NCBI GenBank assembly: GCA_017303355.1 | Contig: JAFLCU010000005.1 | Location: 1-64,000, forward strand | Reading direction: 5' to 3' | Length of the DNA stretch: 64,000 nt | Source of the DNA: Caulobacterales bacterium | GTDB taxonomy: Bacteria > Pseudomonadota > Alphaproteobacteria > Caulobacterales > Aquidulcibacteraceae | Part shown: one piece after another, positions 50,510 through 61,073 of the stretch | Numbering within the stretch: the first letter of the stretch is position 1 | How the letters are laid out: each line of letters starts with the position of its first letter | Made by a program: the position numbers and the translations under genes | The notes under the pieces: model-generated | Seen by the model: only the letters and a program-made list of their open reading frames with translations | What the model was told of the DNA's origin: nothing | The model's database searches: none

Positions 50510-51373
50510 TTAAGCGGCGGATTGCTGCGCCGCGGCAGGCTTCAGGCCGCGATAAAGGTAGGTCGAAAGCCCGGCTTCGAGCGAGGCATAGACGAAGAGC
50601 GTAACGAACGTGGTCACGAACGCGTACGCCAGAAAGATCGGCGGATTGCTTTGGGCGATACCTGCGGCCACCATTGGATCGAACGTGTCAAAGCCAAGCA
50701 CACGTCCGGTCAGCATGTCGATCGCGCCGACAAGCACCCAGGCGGGGCCGAGCAAAAGCACGCGCGCGGCGACGATGCGCAGCGTCGAGCCCTTGGTCCA
50801 CGCCCAGGTCTCGAAGGTGAGGATGCGGCCCTGATCGGCGCTGGCGGGCGCGGCCAGATAGAGGCGCGATGTCAGCAGCAACCAAACAACGAAATAGAAT
50901 AAGGCGAAGCTCAGAAGCGCCAGCGGCTGCTCTTGTACAAATCGCGTCATGACCTCAAGCACGGCCGCATTGTCCGATCCGGCGCGTTCAAGATCGGGCA
51001 CGTAAGCCGCCATGGGACCCGCGACCAGCGCGATCATGCCGGGGATGGCCAGCACGAACATCACGATGCACATGAAGAAGCCGACGACCGCCATCGCCGC
51101 CCAGACGCGCCAACCGTCATTGCCGATGCGCCCGCGCACGCTGGCCGCGCCAGAGAGTGCGGCGCCGACGAAGGCCGCATAAACGAACGCTCGCGCGATG
51201 GTCGCTCCGACACTGGTGAAAATGCTCAATAGCGGCGTCGACAGCGAGGCGGCCGCGATCAGCGTCAGCACTGCCGCCCCGATCAGCGACACGATGGCGA
51301 TGAAGCCCAAATTCGCACGCACACCCGCGAGCGCCGCACCCACGCTGCCCTGAATTGGAACTTCGTTGCTCAT
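50510..51373 (-). CDS. Polytopic membrane protein, unknown function
   Basis: From the ATG at 51373 ([15 protein letters not shown]) this is a 287-residue protein with about six TM helices in three pairs (about 23-43, 58-80, 95-130, 150-170, 205-225, 240-262). The pattern of N-terminal G-x-A repeats followed by [27 protein letters not shown] resembles uncharacterised alphaproteobacterial membrane proteins. No transport or enzyme motif is seen. It is divergent from trmFO by 86 bases. Confidence 0.78.
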   Translation of the reverse strand: MSNEVPIQGSVGAALAGVRANLGFIAIVSLIGAAVLTLIAAASLSTPLLSIFTSVGATIARAFVYAAFVGAALSGAASVRGRIGNDGWRVWAAMAVVGFFMCIVMFVLAIPGMIALVAGPMAAYVPDLERAGSDNAAVLEVMTRFVQEQPLALLSFALFYFVVWLLLTSRLYLAAPASADQGRILTFETWAWTKGSTLRIVAARVLLLGPAWVLVGAIDMLTGRVLGFDTFDPMVAAGIAQSNPPIFLAYAFVTTFVTLFVYASLEAGLSTYLYRGLKPAAAQQSAA

Positions 51374-51459
51374 GGTTTTCTCCCGCGCGGCGCTTATGCC
51401 TGCATTCTTCCCGCCGCGCGAGGCTTGAAGGGCAGGCGTCGGCGCGGCATGTGATCGCC

Positions 51460-52893
51460 ATGAAACCTGTTCACGTAGTCGGCGGCGGCATGGCCGGGTC
51501 CGAGGCGGCTTGGGCGCTGGCGAACGCCAGCGTGCCGGTGGTGCTGCACGAAATGCGGCCGGTCGTGCAAACAGACGCACACCATACGGACAAGTTCGCC
51601 GAACTGGTCTGCTCCAATTCCTTCCGCAGCGACGATTGGCGCGGCAACGCCGTGGGTTTGCTGCACGAGGAGATGCGCCGGCTTGGTTCGCTCGTCATGG
51701 CCAGCGCCATCCCCGCGCAAGTGCCCGCCGGCAGCGCGTTGGCGGTGGATCGAGAGGTGTTCAGCGATGCGGTGACGGCGGCGCTGACCGCGCATCCGCT
51801 GATTAGCGTTTCGCGTGAAGAAGTGCGTTCGCTCGACGCCCTCTTATCTTCCCCCGCGCGCGGGGGAAGTGTCACGAGCGAAGCGAGTGACGAAGGGGGG
51901 CGTGACAGCGTCATCTTCGCCACCGGCCCGCTCACCTCTCCTGCGCTCGCGGACTCCATCCGCAACCTCACCGGCGAAGACTCCCTCGCCTTCTTCGACG
52001 CCATCGCGCCGATCGTGCACGCCGACTCGATCAATTTCGACATCGCCTGGAAGCAATCGCGCTACGACAAGGAAGGCCCCGGCGGCGACAAGGCCGCGTA
52101 CGTCAATTGCCCGATGGACAAGGCGCAATACGAAGCCTTCATCGCCGCACTCAATGCCGGCGCGAAGACTGAGTTCAAGGAATGGGAAAAGAACACGCCA
52201 TACTTTGAGGGCTGCTTGCCGATCGAAGTGATGGCGGAGCGCGGGCCGGAGACATTGCGCTTCGGACCTATGAAGCCTGTGGGGCTGATGGATGCACGCA
52301 CCGGCAAGCGGCCGTACGCCGTCGTGCAGCTGCGCCAGGACAACAAACTCGGCACGCTCTTCAACATTGTCGGCTTCCAGACCAAGCTGAAATACGGCGC
52401 GCAAGAAGAAATCTTCCGCATGATCCCCGGCCTTGAAAACGCGCGCTTTGCGCGTCTCGGCGGCATCCATCGCAACACGTTTTTGAACTCGCCGAAGCTG
52501 CTGGATTCAACGCTGCGCTTGAAAGCCGAACCGCGCGTGCGTTTTGCCGGGCAAGTGACAGGCGTTGAAGGCTACGTCGAAAGCGCCGCAATGGGCATGA
52601 TGGCCGGACGGTTCGCCGCCGCCGAACGCTTAGGCCGCGCACTCGAACCGCCGCCGCACACCAGCGCCTTCGGCGCCCTGCTCGCGCACGTGACGGGCGG
52701 CCATATCACCGATGGCAAAAGCTCGTTCCAGCCAATGAACGTAAACTTCGGGCTCTTTCCCCCAATCGACGCACCCACGCATGGACCGGATGGAAAAAAG
52801 CTCAAAGGCGAAGAACGCGGCCGCGCGAAAAAGCTCGCGATGGCGGAACGGGCGCTGGGGGATTTGGCGGGGTGGATGAATGTCAATCTATGA
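51460..52893 (+). CDS. trmFO: tRNA m5U54 methyltransferase, folate/FAD type, with in-frame repeat
   Basis: TrmFO methylates uridine 54 in the T-loop of tRNA using methylenetetrahydrofolate and FAD. This 477-residue protein has [18 protein letters not shown], the conserved [14 protein letters not shown] (catalytic Cys51) and the C-terminal [14 protein letters not shown]. Residues about 129-148 ([20 protein letters not shown]) are encoded by a palindromic repeat and replace what is normally a short loop before [12 protein letters not shown]. The enzyme frame is intact, so the insertion appears tolerated. It overlaps the next gene by 14 bases. Confidence 0.94.
   Translation: MKPVHVVGGGMAGSEAAWALANASVPVVLHEMRPVVQTDAHHTDKFAELVCSNSFRSDDWRGNAVGLLHEEMRRLGSLVMASAIPAQVPAGSALAVDREVFSDAVTAALTAHPLISVSREEVRSLDALLSSPARGGSVTSEASDEGGRDSVIFATGPLTSPALADSIRNLTGEDSLAFFDAIAPIVHADSINFDIAWKQSRYDKEGPGGDKAAYVNCPMDKAQYEAFIAALNAGAKTEFKEWEKNTPYFEGCLPIEVMAERGPETLRFGPMKPVGLMDARTGKRPYAVVQLRQDNKLGTLFNIVGFQTKLKYGAQEEIFRMIPGLENARFARLGGIHRNTFLNSPKLLDSTLRLKAEPRVRFAGQVTGVEGYVESAAMGMMAGRFAAAERLGRALEPPPHTSAFGALLAHVTGGHITDGKSSFQPMNVNFGLFPPIDAPTHGPDGKKLKGEERGRAKKLAMAERALGDLAGWMNVNL
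51846..51901 (+). repeat. Family-2 palindromic repeat inserted in-frame in trmFO
   Basis: TTCCCCCGCGCGCGGGGGAA forms a hairpin, followed by AGTGTCACGAGCGAAGCGAG and TGACGAAGGGGGGC. The same plan occurs, inverted and intergenic, at 56656-56709 (hairpin plus GAGCGAAGCGAG plus G-run on the other strand). Here it is read as 19-20 amino acids without a frameshift or stop codon. Confidence 0.88.
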
Positions 52894-53416
52894 CGAGGCG
52901 ACCGTCCGCGAATGGGCCTACGATCCTGATCGCCCTATGATTGATGACGCCGATCAGGATGAAGACCTCACGATCGGCCTACTGCCGCTCGCGATACTGC
53001 TTCCGCTGGTCGACGATCCGCAATGCCCCAAGGGCGGCTACATTCTTCAATGTCTAGACTATCACCACGCAAATCTCATCCGTCGCGGGGCGGACTACGA
53101 CGTCGCGGAAACAAGAACGGCAGCAGTCGAGGCTGCGCAATACAAGCATGATGCTCTGCAAGAATGGGCGCGGCGCCTAGAGCGGTTACTCGCGTTCCGC
53201 GACGGCATTGGGCCCGTGGATATTCAACAAGCGCTCGTGATCGGTCGCGAGGTACTTCTCGACATGTCGAGACAGTTTTTCGACGACGTAGAAGTCAAAG
53301 AACAAAGCCAAACCTCATTTGTCGTTGAACTAGCAGGCGCCACATCGACCTACTGGGAACGGCTCCACATCGACAAAGCAACAGGACGCTTCTTGTTCTC
53401 GCGCAGCGGCTTTTGA
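52880..53416 (+). CDS. Orphan hypothetical protein, A+T-richer than its neighbours
   Basis: This 178-residue acidic protein ([20 protein letters not shown]) overlaps the end of trmFO by 14 bases in another frame. Its lines of sequence are about 48-57% G+C by eye, clearly below the surroundings. It is soluble and mostly helical in the middle ([35 protein letters not shown]), ending in a beta-like [19 protein letters not shown]. It has no TM and no recognised domain. The composition suggests recent arrival. It lies beside a REP-bounded DUF559 gene and could belong to the same mobile neighbourhood. Confidence 0.75.
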   Translation: MSIYDEATVREWAYDPDRPMIDDADQDEDLTIGLLPLAILLPLVDDPQCPKGGYILQCLDYHHANLIRRGADYDVAETRTAAVEAAQYKHDALQEWARRLERLLAFRDGIGPVDIQQALVIGREVLLDMSRQFFDDVEVKEQSQTSFVVELAGATSTYWERLHIDKATGRFLFSRSGF

Positions 53417-53428
53417 AGCAACGACTTA

Positions 53429-53514
53429 CTTGGCGACGACGGAGCTATCCCTCACCCTGCCCTCTCCCCTCTCGGGGAGAGGGTTCTTTCAAATCAGCCC
53501 CGCCAACAACGAGC
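53429..53514 (+). repeat. 86-base direct repeat, copy 1
   Basis: This 86-base segment aligns without gaps to 53906-53991 with about ten mismatches (near 88%). It contains a GGGGAGAGGG hairpin and, at its right end on the reverse strand, a decayed copy of the thiG 3' end (GGCGGGGCTGATTTG for GGCGGGGCTGATCTAG). The DUF559 gene lies between the two copies. Confidence 0.85.
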
Positions 53515-53568
53515 GGCATTTGCGCCGTCGTTCCCTCTCCCCGAGAGGGGAGAGGGTTAGGGTGAGGG
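53449..53568. repeat. REP-like element with inverted ends (family 1) beside DUF559
   Basis: CCCTCACCCTGCCCTCTCCC at 53449 with the rest of its arm (to 53483) is nearly the inverse of 53533-53568, which ends GGTTAGGGTGAGGG. Each arm also holds its own CTCTC..GAGAG hairpin, and 49 bases separate them. The right arm encodes the last residues and the stop codon (53557-53559) of the DUF559 protein. Confidence 0.88.
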
Positions 53569-53898
53569 TTGGCGCAGGGCTTCGACGATAAGCGCAGAAG
53601 CCGCGTTCGCATCCGAGAGCACGAGCGTGTCGCGTAGGCGCAGCACCCGCCACCCGAGCGCATTCAGTATCCGCGTGCGCTCAGCATCATATTCGATTTG
53701 ATCCGCAAGATCGTGAGACGCGCCGTCAATCTCAACGATCAGCTTTGCTTCCATGCACGCGAAATCGGCGATGTAGCGGCTGATGGGGCGTTGGCGACGA
53801 AATTTGAAGCCAAGGCGGTTGTCGCGGACGATGTCCCAGATGGCGCGTTCGGCTTGCGAAGGTTGCTTACGCATGCCGCGTGCGCGGTCGCGTAGCAT
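53557..53898 (-). CDS. DUF559-family endonuclease-like protein
   Basis: This small Vsr/PD-(D/E)XK-like nuclease, about 113 residues from the ATG at 53898 (MLRDRARGMRKQPSQAE), has the family's RRQRPISRYIADFACMEAKL, with IVEIDGASHD as the likely metal-binding core and the terminal WRVLRLRDTLVLSDANAA. An in-frame ATG at 53925 lies inside the flanking repeat. Its last residues (RQPSP, stop) are encoded by the other flanking repeat. DUF559 genes are scattered and probably mobile. Role unknown; here it may be linked to the spread of the repeats around it. Confidence 0.85.
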   Translation of the reverse strand: MLRDRARGMRKQPSQAERAIWDIVRDNRLGFKFRRQRPISRYIADFACMEAKLIVEIDGASHDLADQIEYDAERTRILNALGWRVLRLRDTLVLSDANAASALIVEALRQPSP

Positions 53899-53905
53899 GC
53901 CTTTG

Positions 53906-53991
53906 CTTGGTGACGACGGAGTCATCCCTCACCCTGCCCTCTCCCCTTTCGGGGAGAGGGTTCTTCTAGATCAGCCCCGCCAGCGGCGAGC
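53906..53991 (+). repeat. 86-base direct repeat, copy 2, overlapping the thiG 3' end
   Basis: This is the second copy of the repeat at 53429-53514. Its right 26 bases are the last codons of thiG (SSPLAGLI and stop), so the repeat unit includes real coding sequence. That identifies this copy as the source and the other as the duplicate. The GGGGAGAGGG hairpin just after the thiG stop may act as its transcription end. Confidence 0.85.
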
Positions 53992-54742
53992 TGGGATCAG
54001 CATACTTCTTCTTCCCCATCCGTCCCGCGAGATACGCTTCGCGCCCCGCGATTACGGCGTGCTTCATGGCGCCCGCCATGCGGATCGGGTCTTTGGCTTC
54101 GGCGATCGCGGTGTTCATCAGCACGCCGTCGACGCCCAGCTCCATCGCCATCGCTGCATCGCTCGCTGTGCCGACGCCGGCGTCCACGATCACTGGCACG
54201 CGCGCTTGCTCGACGATCAGCCGGATGTTCACCGGGTTCTGCACGCCGAGCCCCGAGCCGATCAGCGAGCCCAGCGGCATGATGGCGACGCAGCCCGCGT
54301 CCTCAAGCTTGCGCGCATAAACCGGATCGTCGCTGCAATAGACCATCACAGAGAAGCCCTCGGCGACGAGCACTTTGGCGGCCTTCAGCGTCTCTTCCAT
54401 GTCGGGATAGAGCGTCTTCTGATCGGCCAGCACTTCAAGCTTCACCAGCTTCCAATCGCCCGCCTCGCGCGCAAGGCGCAGTGTGCGCAACGCATCGTCG
54501 GCGGTGAAGCAGCCGGCGGTGTTGGGCAGAAATTCCACCTTCTTCGGGTCGATGTGATCGGTGAGGCGTTCCTTGGTCGGATCACTCAAATTCACCCGCC
54601 GCACCGCAACGGTGACAATCTCCGCGCCGGACGCCTCAAGCGCCGCCGCGTTCTCCGCGTACGACTTATATTTGCCGGTGCCGATGATGAGGCGCGAGTT
54701 ATAGCTCTTGCCGGCGATGGTGAGGGCGTCTGGATTTGTCAT
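53966..54742 (-). CDS. thiG: Thiazole synthase
   Basis: ThiG builds the thiazole ring of thiamine from deoxyxylulose phosphate, dehydroglycine and ThiS-thiocarboxylate. This 258-residue TIM-barrel protein has [15 protein letters not shown] at the N-terminus, the imine-forming Lys in WKLVKLEVL (about residue 102), and [15 protein letters not shown] and [19 protein letters not shown] for phosphate binding. Its ATG overlaps the DUF5615 stop (ATGA), so thiS and thiG, normally adjacent, are split by a toxin-antitoxin-like pair. Its 3' end lies in a repeat. Confidence 0.96.
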   Translation of the reverse strand: MTNPDALTIAGKSYNSRLIIGTGKYKSYAENAAALEASGAEIVTVAVRRVNLSDPTKERLTDHIDPKKVEFLPNTAGCFTADDALRTLRLAREAGDWKLVKLEVLADQKTLYPDMEETLKAAKVLVAEGFSVMVYCSDDPVYARKLEDAGCVAIMPLGSLIGSGLGVQNPVNIRLIVEQARVPVIVDAGVGTASDAAMAMELGVDGVLMNTAIAEAKDPIRMAGAMKHAVIAGREAYLAGRMGKKKYADPSSPLAGLI

Positions 54743-55065
54743 TGCGATGGGATCGTCACTTCCACGAAGGCGCCGGCCGCGATGCCTTCAAGCGCGTCAG
54801 CAACAAGCTGCGCATGAGGTTGAATACGCCGCCAATTGGTCGTCGAGATCACGACGATCGCGATGCGGCGCTGCGTTAGATTTTGTTGATAGCGCAAATT
54901 CTGATCGGTCGTAATCAGAACCTCGAACCCCTCCGCCTCGGCGGCGGATAGCAGTTCACCATTTGTAAGCGTCGGCCAGCCGCACTCGAAAGCCGTTCTC
55001 ACTTGATGCGACCCAAGCTCCCGGCGCAGCGGCGCTGGCGTGCCCTGGTCGAACAGAATTTTCAT
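54739..55065 (-). CDS. DUF5615 PIN-like protein (putative toxin)
   Basis: This 108-residue PIN-fold (Mut7-C-like) protein has [17 protein letters not shown], where the Asp6 strand is the usual metal-binding start, then [22 protein letters not shown] with a second Asp pair (TTDQN) and [20 protein letters not shown]5615 proteins are usually paired with DUF433 proteins and regarded as VapC-like toxins, mostly untested. It overlaps both neighbours by ATGA (DUF433 upstream, thiG downstream). Local G+C looks lower than in the flanking thi genes. Confidence 0.88.
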   Translation of the reverse strand: MKILFDQGTPAPLRRELGSHQVRTAFECGWPTLTNGELLSAAEAEGFEVLITTDQNLRYQQNLTQRRIAIVVISTTNWRRIQPHAQLVADALEGIAAGAFVEVTIPSQ

Positions 55066-55280
55066 GCCATCTCAAGGCTGCGCTGCGCATGCTCAAGCAC
55101 CGCGTCAACCTGCGCGCGCGACACACCCGGAAACCATTCCAGAAACTCGTCCACGGTGGCGCCCCCCTCGACATTCTCGAACAGCGCCTTCACCGGCACG
55201 CGCGTGCCTTTGAACAGCCAGGCGCCGCTCACCTTGGCGGGATTGCGCTCAACGCCGGGGCATTGCGACCAATCGATCAT
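55062..55280 (-). CDS. DUF433 protein (putative antitoxin)
   Basis: This 72-residue winged-helix-like protein has the DUF433 pattern: NPAKVSGAWLFKGTRVPVKA, LFENVEGGATVDEFLEWFPG and VSRAQVDAVLEHAQ. DUF433 proteins are the expected antitoxin partners of DUF5615. Its stop overlaps the DUF5615 start (ATGA). It begins 38 bases after the thiS stop and must share the thiS transcript unless a promoter lies in that gap; none is obvious. Confidence 0.88.
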   Translation of the reverse strand: MIDWSQCPGVERNPAKVSGAWLFKGTRVPVKALFENVEGGATVDEFLEWFPGVSRAQVDAVLEHAQRSLEMA

Positions 55281-55318
55281 GGCTTAAACCTGCGTCCGAC
55301 CTCGACGAAAAACAAGCA

Positions 55319-55519
55319 TCACCCGCCCCCCACGAACTGGACGATCTCCAGCTGGTCCCCGTCTTGCAGGCTGGTGCTGGCCCACGTGCTCTTCGGCGCG
55401 ATCTCGCGGTTGCGTTCGACGGCCACGCGGGCGCCCTCGATCTCCAGGGAGGCGAGCAGATCGGCGATGGTCGCCGAATCGGGCGCCTCGCGCATTTCTC
55501 CGTTGACCGTCAGACGCAT
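55319..55519 (-). CDS. thiS: Sulfur carrier protein ThiS
   Basis: This 66-residue ubiquitin-like sulphur carrier for thiazole synthesis has [20 protein letters not shown] at the start and ends in VQFVGGG, the Gly-Gly tail that is adenylated and thiocarboxylated. I chose the ATG at 55519; upstream in-frame sequence is G+C-rich and unlike the family. It opens the operon thiS-DUF433-DUF5615-thiG. The 80 bases to aroQ are too short for a TPP riboswitch and show no such motif. Confidence 0.93.
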   Translation of the reverse strand: MRLTVNGEMREAPDSATIADLLASLEIEGARVAVERNREIAPKSTWASTSLQDGDQLEIVQFVGGG

Positions 55520-55599
55520 AAGCCTTCCTATCCGCCCCGACTTAAAGCCCCCCCGGGCCGGGTTCAACGCCCGCCAACCTCCAGCCGCGCAAAGGGACC

Positions 55600-56058
55600 A
55601 TGCCGGACCGGAAACCGATCTACGTGCTTAACGGCCCTAATCTCAATCTGTTAGGTACGCGCGAGCCGCATATTTACGGCCACGCCACCCTGGCGGACAT
55701 TGAGCAAGCCTGCGTCGCGCGGGCGGGCCAATTGGGCTTTACCGTCGAATTCCGCCAATCGAACGTCGAGGGCGAATTGGTGAACTGGCTGCAAGAAGCC
55801 CGCGACAAGGCGGGCGCGGTCGTTCTAAACGCCGGCGCCTACACCCACACCTCGGTCGCCCTCCATGACGCGATCAAGGCCATCTCCATTCCGGTGATTG
55901 AAACCCATCTCTCCAACCCCGCCGCGCGTGAGGACTTCCGTCACGTTTCGTTAGTGGGCAAAGCCGCAAAGGGCGTGATCGCCGGCTTTGGGGCGACGTC
56001 CTACCTCCTCGCGATCGAGGCGGCGGCGCTGTTGGCAAATGAAAGCAAAGGCGCGTGA
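55600..56058 (+). CDS. aroQ: 3-dehydroquinate dehydratase, type II
   Basis: AroQ carries out the third step of the shikimate pathway. This 152-residue protein has [19 protein letters not shown] with the catalytic Tyr26, the loop Arg in [21 protein letters not shown], and [19 protein letters not shown] with His and Arg contacts. The stop overlaps GTG 56055 of the accB frame. The aroQ-accB-accC order is well known in alphaproteobacteria. Confidence 0.96.
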   Translation: MPDRKPIYVLNGPNLNLLGTREPHIYGHATLADIEQACVARAGQLGFTVEFRQSNVEGELVNWLQEARDKAGAVVLNAGAYTHTSVALHDAIKAISIPVIETHLSNPAAREDFRHVSLVGKAAKGVIAGFGATSYLLAIEAAALLANESKGA

Positions 56059-56075
56059 GCAGGAAACCGCAGACG

Positions 56076-56564
56076 ATGAGCGATAAGAAGACTCAAGCGA
56101 TCGACCCCGATCTTGTGCGCGAATTGGCGACGATCTTGTCCGACACCGGACTAACCGAAATCGAAGTCGAGCATGGCGAGTTGCGCTTGCGCATCGCGCG
56201 CACGCTGGTCGCGGCCGCAGCGCCCGTGCACACGCATGTCGTGGCCGCCGCGGCGCACGCCCCGCTCACAGCACCTGCAGCGCCGCCGCCGGCCGCCGCG
56301 CCAGCGCCAGCGGCTGACGCCGCTTCACATCCGGGCGCGGTGCCCTCGCCGATGGTCGGCACGGCCTACCTCTCGCCCGAGCCCGGCGCTCCGACCTTCA
56401 TCAAGGTCGGCGACAGCGTCACGGCTGGCCAGACGCTGATGGTCGTCGAGGCGATGAAAACGTTCAATCCGATCCCCGCGCCGCGCGCCGGCAAAGTGGT
56501 CGCCATTCTCGTCGCGGATTCACAGCCCGTGGAATACGGCGAGCCGCTGGTTATTTTGGAATGA
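56076..56564 (+). CDS. accB: Biotin carboxyl carrier protein of acetyl-CoA carboxylase
   Basis: This 162-residue BCCP has an N-terminal helix pair (DLVRELATILSDTGLTEIEV), a Pro/Ala-rich mobile linker (about 48-90) and the biotinyl domain with VGTAYLSPEPGAPTFIKVGD, then the biotin attachment motif EAMKTFNPI (Lys about 128). Two starts are possible: ATG 56076 (MSDKKT, chosen) and GTG 56055, which would overlap aroQ by four bases. It is separated from accC by 156 bases filled with a repeat. Confidence 0.95.
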   Translation: MSDKKTQAIDPDLVRELATILSDTGLTEIEVEHGELRLRIARTLVAAAAPVHTHVVAAAAHAPLTAPAAPPPAAAPAPAADAASHPGAVPSPMVGTAYLSPEPGAPTFIKVGDSVTAGQTLMVVEAMKTFNPIPAPRAGKVVAILVADSQPVEYGEPLVILE

Positions 56565-56589
56565 GGACGGCGCCGCGCAATTGCTCACC

Positions 56590-56711
56590 CGCTTGCGGCG
56601 GAGCTGTCAGCGCGCAGAGCGCGATGACTGAGGGGGGCCGGCGCGACGCTGACCGGACTTTCCCCCTCCCCCTCGCTTCGCTCGGGACCTCCCCCGTGAA
56701 CGGGGGAGGAG
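56590..56711. repeat. Family-2 repeat element between accB and accC
   Basis: The left end (56590-56637) reads GAGCTGTCAGCGCGCAGAGC then GCGATGACTGAGGGGGG. The right end is inverted: CCCCCTCCCCCTCGCTTCGC then a nine-pair hairpin CCTCCCCCG/CGGGGGAGG (56688-56696, 56701-56709). The right end matches the repeat inside trmFO on the opposite strand. It fills nearly the whole accB-accC gap and ends ten bases before the accC ATG, where its GGAGGAG may also serve as the ribosome-binding site. Confidence 0.8.
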
Positions 56712-56720
56712 TTACGCACC

Positions 56721-58076
<1,356 letters not shown>

Positions 58077-58078
58077 TC

Positions 58079-58540
58079 ATGCGCGCAGTGTTTGTGGCTC
58101 TGGCGTTGAGCGTGGCTGCGTGTTCGGAGCCCGCCGCCCCGCCGTCCGCGCCGTCCGCGCCCGCTGCTTCGGAAGCGCCCGATCCCGCAACGGCCAGCGC
58201 CGACGTGCTCGCTGCGTCGGCGCCCCTTGTGAGCGCCACGATCGGCCTGCCCGTCAGCCTTTCGCCGACCACGGTTAATATCCAGGACGATTGGGCATGG
58301 GTCGTTGCCCAGCCGCAAACGCCCGAAGGCGGCGCGATCGATTGGTCGGCGACGACGTTCGCCGAAGACGCGGAGCTTGGCGTGCTCGATGGCGGCGGCA
58401 CGACCTACGTGCTGCTGAAGCGCGAAAACGGCGCCTGGCGGGTGCTCGACCATGTCGTCGGGCCCACCGATGTGGCCTGGATCAACTGGCCCACGCAATA
58501 CGGCGCGCCGGCTGAACTGATGGGTCTGCCGGCCAACTGA
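58079..58540 (+). CDS. Small lipoprotein, unknown function
   Basis: This 153-residue protein has signal MRAVFVALALSVAAC with the lipobox Cys at 15, a Pro/Ala/Ser-rich linker to about residue 45, and a globular domain (about 50-150) with DDWAWVVAQPQTPEGGAIDW and WRVLDHVVGPTDVAWINWP. It starts two bases after accC and shares its transcript. A hairpin 24 bases after its stop may end the operon. No domain recognised. Confidence 0.85.
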   Translation: MRAVFVALALSVAACSEPAAPPSAPSAPAASEAPDPATASADVLAASAPLVSATIGLPVSLSPTTVNIQDDWAWVVAQPQTPEGGAIDWSATTFAEDAELGVLDGGGTTYVLLKRENGAWRVLDHVVGPTDVAWINWPTQYGAPAELMGLPAN

Positions 58541-58563
58541 GTTAACGGCGCGGCCCTTGCAAT

Positions 58564-58589
58564 TCAGCCCTGATCTTCTTCAGGGCTGA
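58564..58589 (+). terminator. Strong hairpin, possible terminator after the accC operon
   Basis: TCAGCCCTGA (58564-58573) and TCAGGGCTGA (58580-58589) form a perfect ten-pair stem with a six-base loop TCTTCT. The following TTATCC is a weak T-run, so termination efficiency is uncertain. The next ATG (58596) lies only six bases beyond it, so the stem could also hide that start site. Confidence 0.7.
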
Positions 58590-58595
58590 TTATCC

Positions 58596-58793
58596 ATGGC
58601 ACAAAACAATGTGGCGATGTGGGCCGCGCTGGTGGCGCTGGCGTTCCTCGCCTTGGCGCTGAGCGCATGCGCGACGCCGGAACAACACGCGGCGGGTCCG
58701 GCCAATATCGCCCCGATTGTAGCGCCCGCGACGCCGGAATTTCACGCAGCCCCCGTTGGCGACGATCTGCTTCGCTCGCGCCTCGAGGGCTGA
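58596..58793 (+). CDS. Very small lipoprotein, unknown
   Basis: This 65-residue protein has an N-terminal hydrophobic signal (MWAALVALAFLALALSAC) with a LSAC lipobox and Cys25, then 40 residues rich in Ala/Pro. It lacks a recognisable domain. It starts six bases after a strong hairpin and has no clear Shine-Dalgarno outside it, so expression may depend on upstream read-through or a promoter in the gap. It precedes aat by 53 bases. Confidence 0.65.
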   Translation: MAQNNVAMWAALVALAFLALALSACATPEQHAAGPANIAPIVAPATPEFHAAPVGDDLLRSRLEG

Positions 58794-58846
58794 GCAGGCC
58801 GCAACGCGCATTCCAAACCGGGCGAAGGTTTGGCAAACTGGACGGC

Positions 58847-59491
58847 GTGAAACCGTTCACGACCGACGACCTGCTCTCCTGCTACCGCCGGGGCGTTTTC
58901 CCGATGGCGGAGAGCCGTGACGACGACGGCTTCTTCATCGTCGATCCCGAATGGCGCTGCGTCTTCCCGCTCGACAAATTCCACGTGCCGCGCCGCCTCG
59001 CCCGCACGCTGCGGCAGGATCACTTCAGCTTCACGATCAATCGCGATTTCGCCGCCGTGATCGATGGCTGCGCGGCGCCAGGCCCCGACCGCGAAGACAC
59101 CTGGATCAATCCCGACATCCGCGCACTCTATTTGGACCTCCACCGCAAGGGCATCGCCCATAGCGTCGAGGCGCGCATCGATGGTGAATTGGTCGGCGGC
59201 CTCTACGGCGTCGCCATCGGCGGCGCGTTCTTCGGTGAAAGCATGTTCTCACGCGCCACCGACGCGAGCAAAGCCGCCCTCATCCACCTCGCCGCACGCC
59301 TGCGCTACGGCGGCTTCAAATTGCTCGACGCCCAATTCATCACCCCGCACCTCTCGCAATTCGGCGCGCAGACGCTGCCGCGAAGAATTTTTCAAGGGCT
59401 GCTCAGCGTGGCGCTGGAGACTAAGGCGGATTTCTATGCGCTGCCCGAAGGCGCGAGCGGCGCGGAATTGGTGGGGCTGTTGAAGCCCTAG
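58847..59491 (+). CDS. aat: Leucyl/phenylalanyl-tRNA--protein transferase
   Basis: Aat adds Leu or Phe to proteins with N-terminal Arg or Lys, marking them for ClpSAP. This 214-residue protein starts at GTG 58847 (VKPFTTDDLLSCYRRGVFPM), which matches the family N-terminus; the longer open frame upstream overlaps the lipoprotein gene. Typical motifs: GVFPMAESRDD, DTWINPDIRALYLDLH, and AIGGAFFGESMFSR followed by DASKAALIHLAARL and FKLLDAQFITPHLSQFGA. Its position near accBC is conserved in Caulobacterales. Confidence 0.95.
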   Translation: MKPFTTDDLLSCYRRGVFPMAESRDDDGFFIVDPEWRCVFPLDKFHVPRRLARTLRQDHFSFTINRDFAAVIDGCAAPGPDREDTWINPDIRALYLDLHRKGIAHSVEARIDGELVGGLYGVAIGGAFFGESMFSRATDASKAALIHLAARLRYGGFKLLDAQFITPHLSQFGAQTLPRRIFQGLLSVALETKADFYALPEGASGAELVGLLKP

Positions 59492-59496
59492 CGATT

Positions 59497-59613
59497 CCCC
59501 TTCTCCCTTGCGGAGAAGGGGTTAGGGGATGAGGGGCGTTCAAACGAGCAGGCGCCTGCGCGCCTGAGCGCCCCTCACCCGCCGCTTCGCGGCGCCTCTC
59601 CGCAAGGGAGAGG
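59497..59613. repeat. Composite REP-like element (family 1), inverted relative to the 20.8 kb copy
   Basis: The left end has a perfect ten-pair stem CCCCTTCTCC/GGAGAAGGGG (59497-59506, 59512-59521) followed by TTAGGGGATGAGGGGCG. The right end reads CGCCCCTCACCCGCCGCTTC then CCTCTCC/GGAGAGG (59595-59601, 59607-59613). The centre holds the palindrome GCAGGCGCCTGC. It lies between convergent aat and serS and may serve as a two-way terminator. Confidence 0.88.
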
Positions 59614-59624
59614 GCTGGTCCTGC

Positions 59625-61073
<1,449 letters not shown>

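Noticed and set aside
53445..53663. 72-codon reverse open frame ending in the repeat (contains HPNPLPSRGEG)
   Set aside because: This peptide is the translation of the REP-like repeat itself and the frame overlaps the DUF559 gene.
53429..53991. Possible CRISPR array from repeated GGGGAGAGGG units
   Set aside because: The units are inverted hairpins at irregular spacing with a gene between, not regular direct repeats with spacers; no cas genes are present.
55520..55599. TPP riboswitch before thiS
   Set aside because: Only 80 bases separate divergent thiS and aroQ, and no CUGAGA-type core or paired helices are seen.
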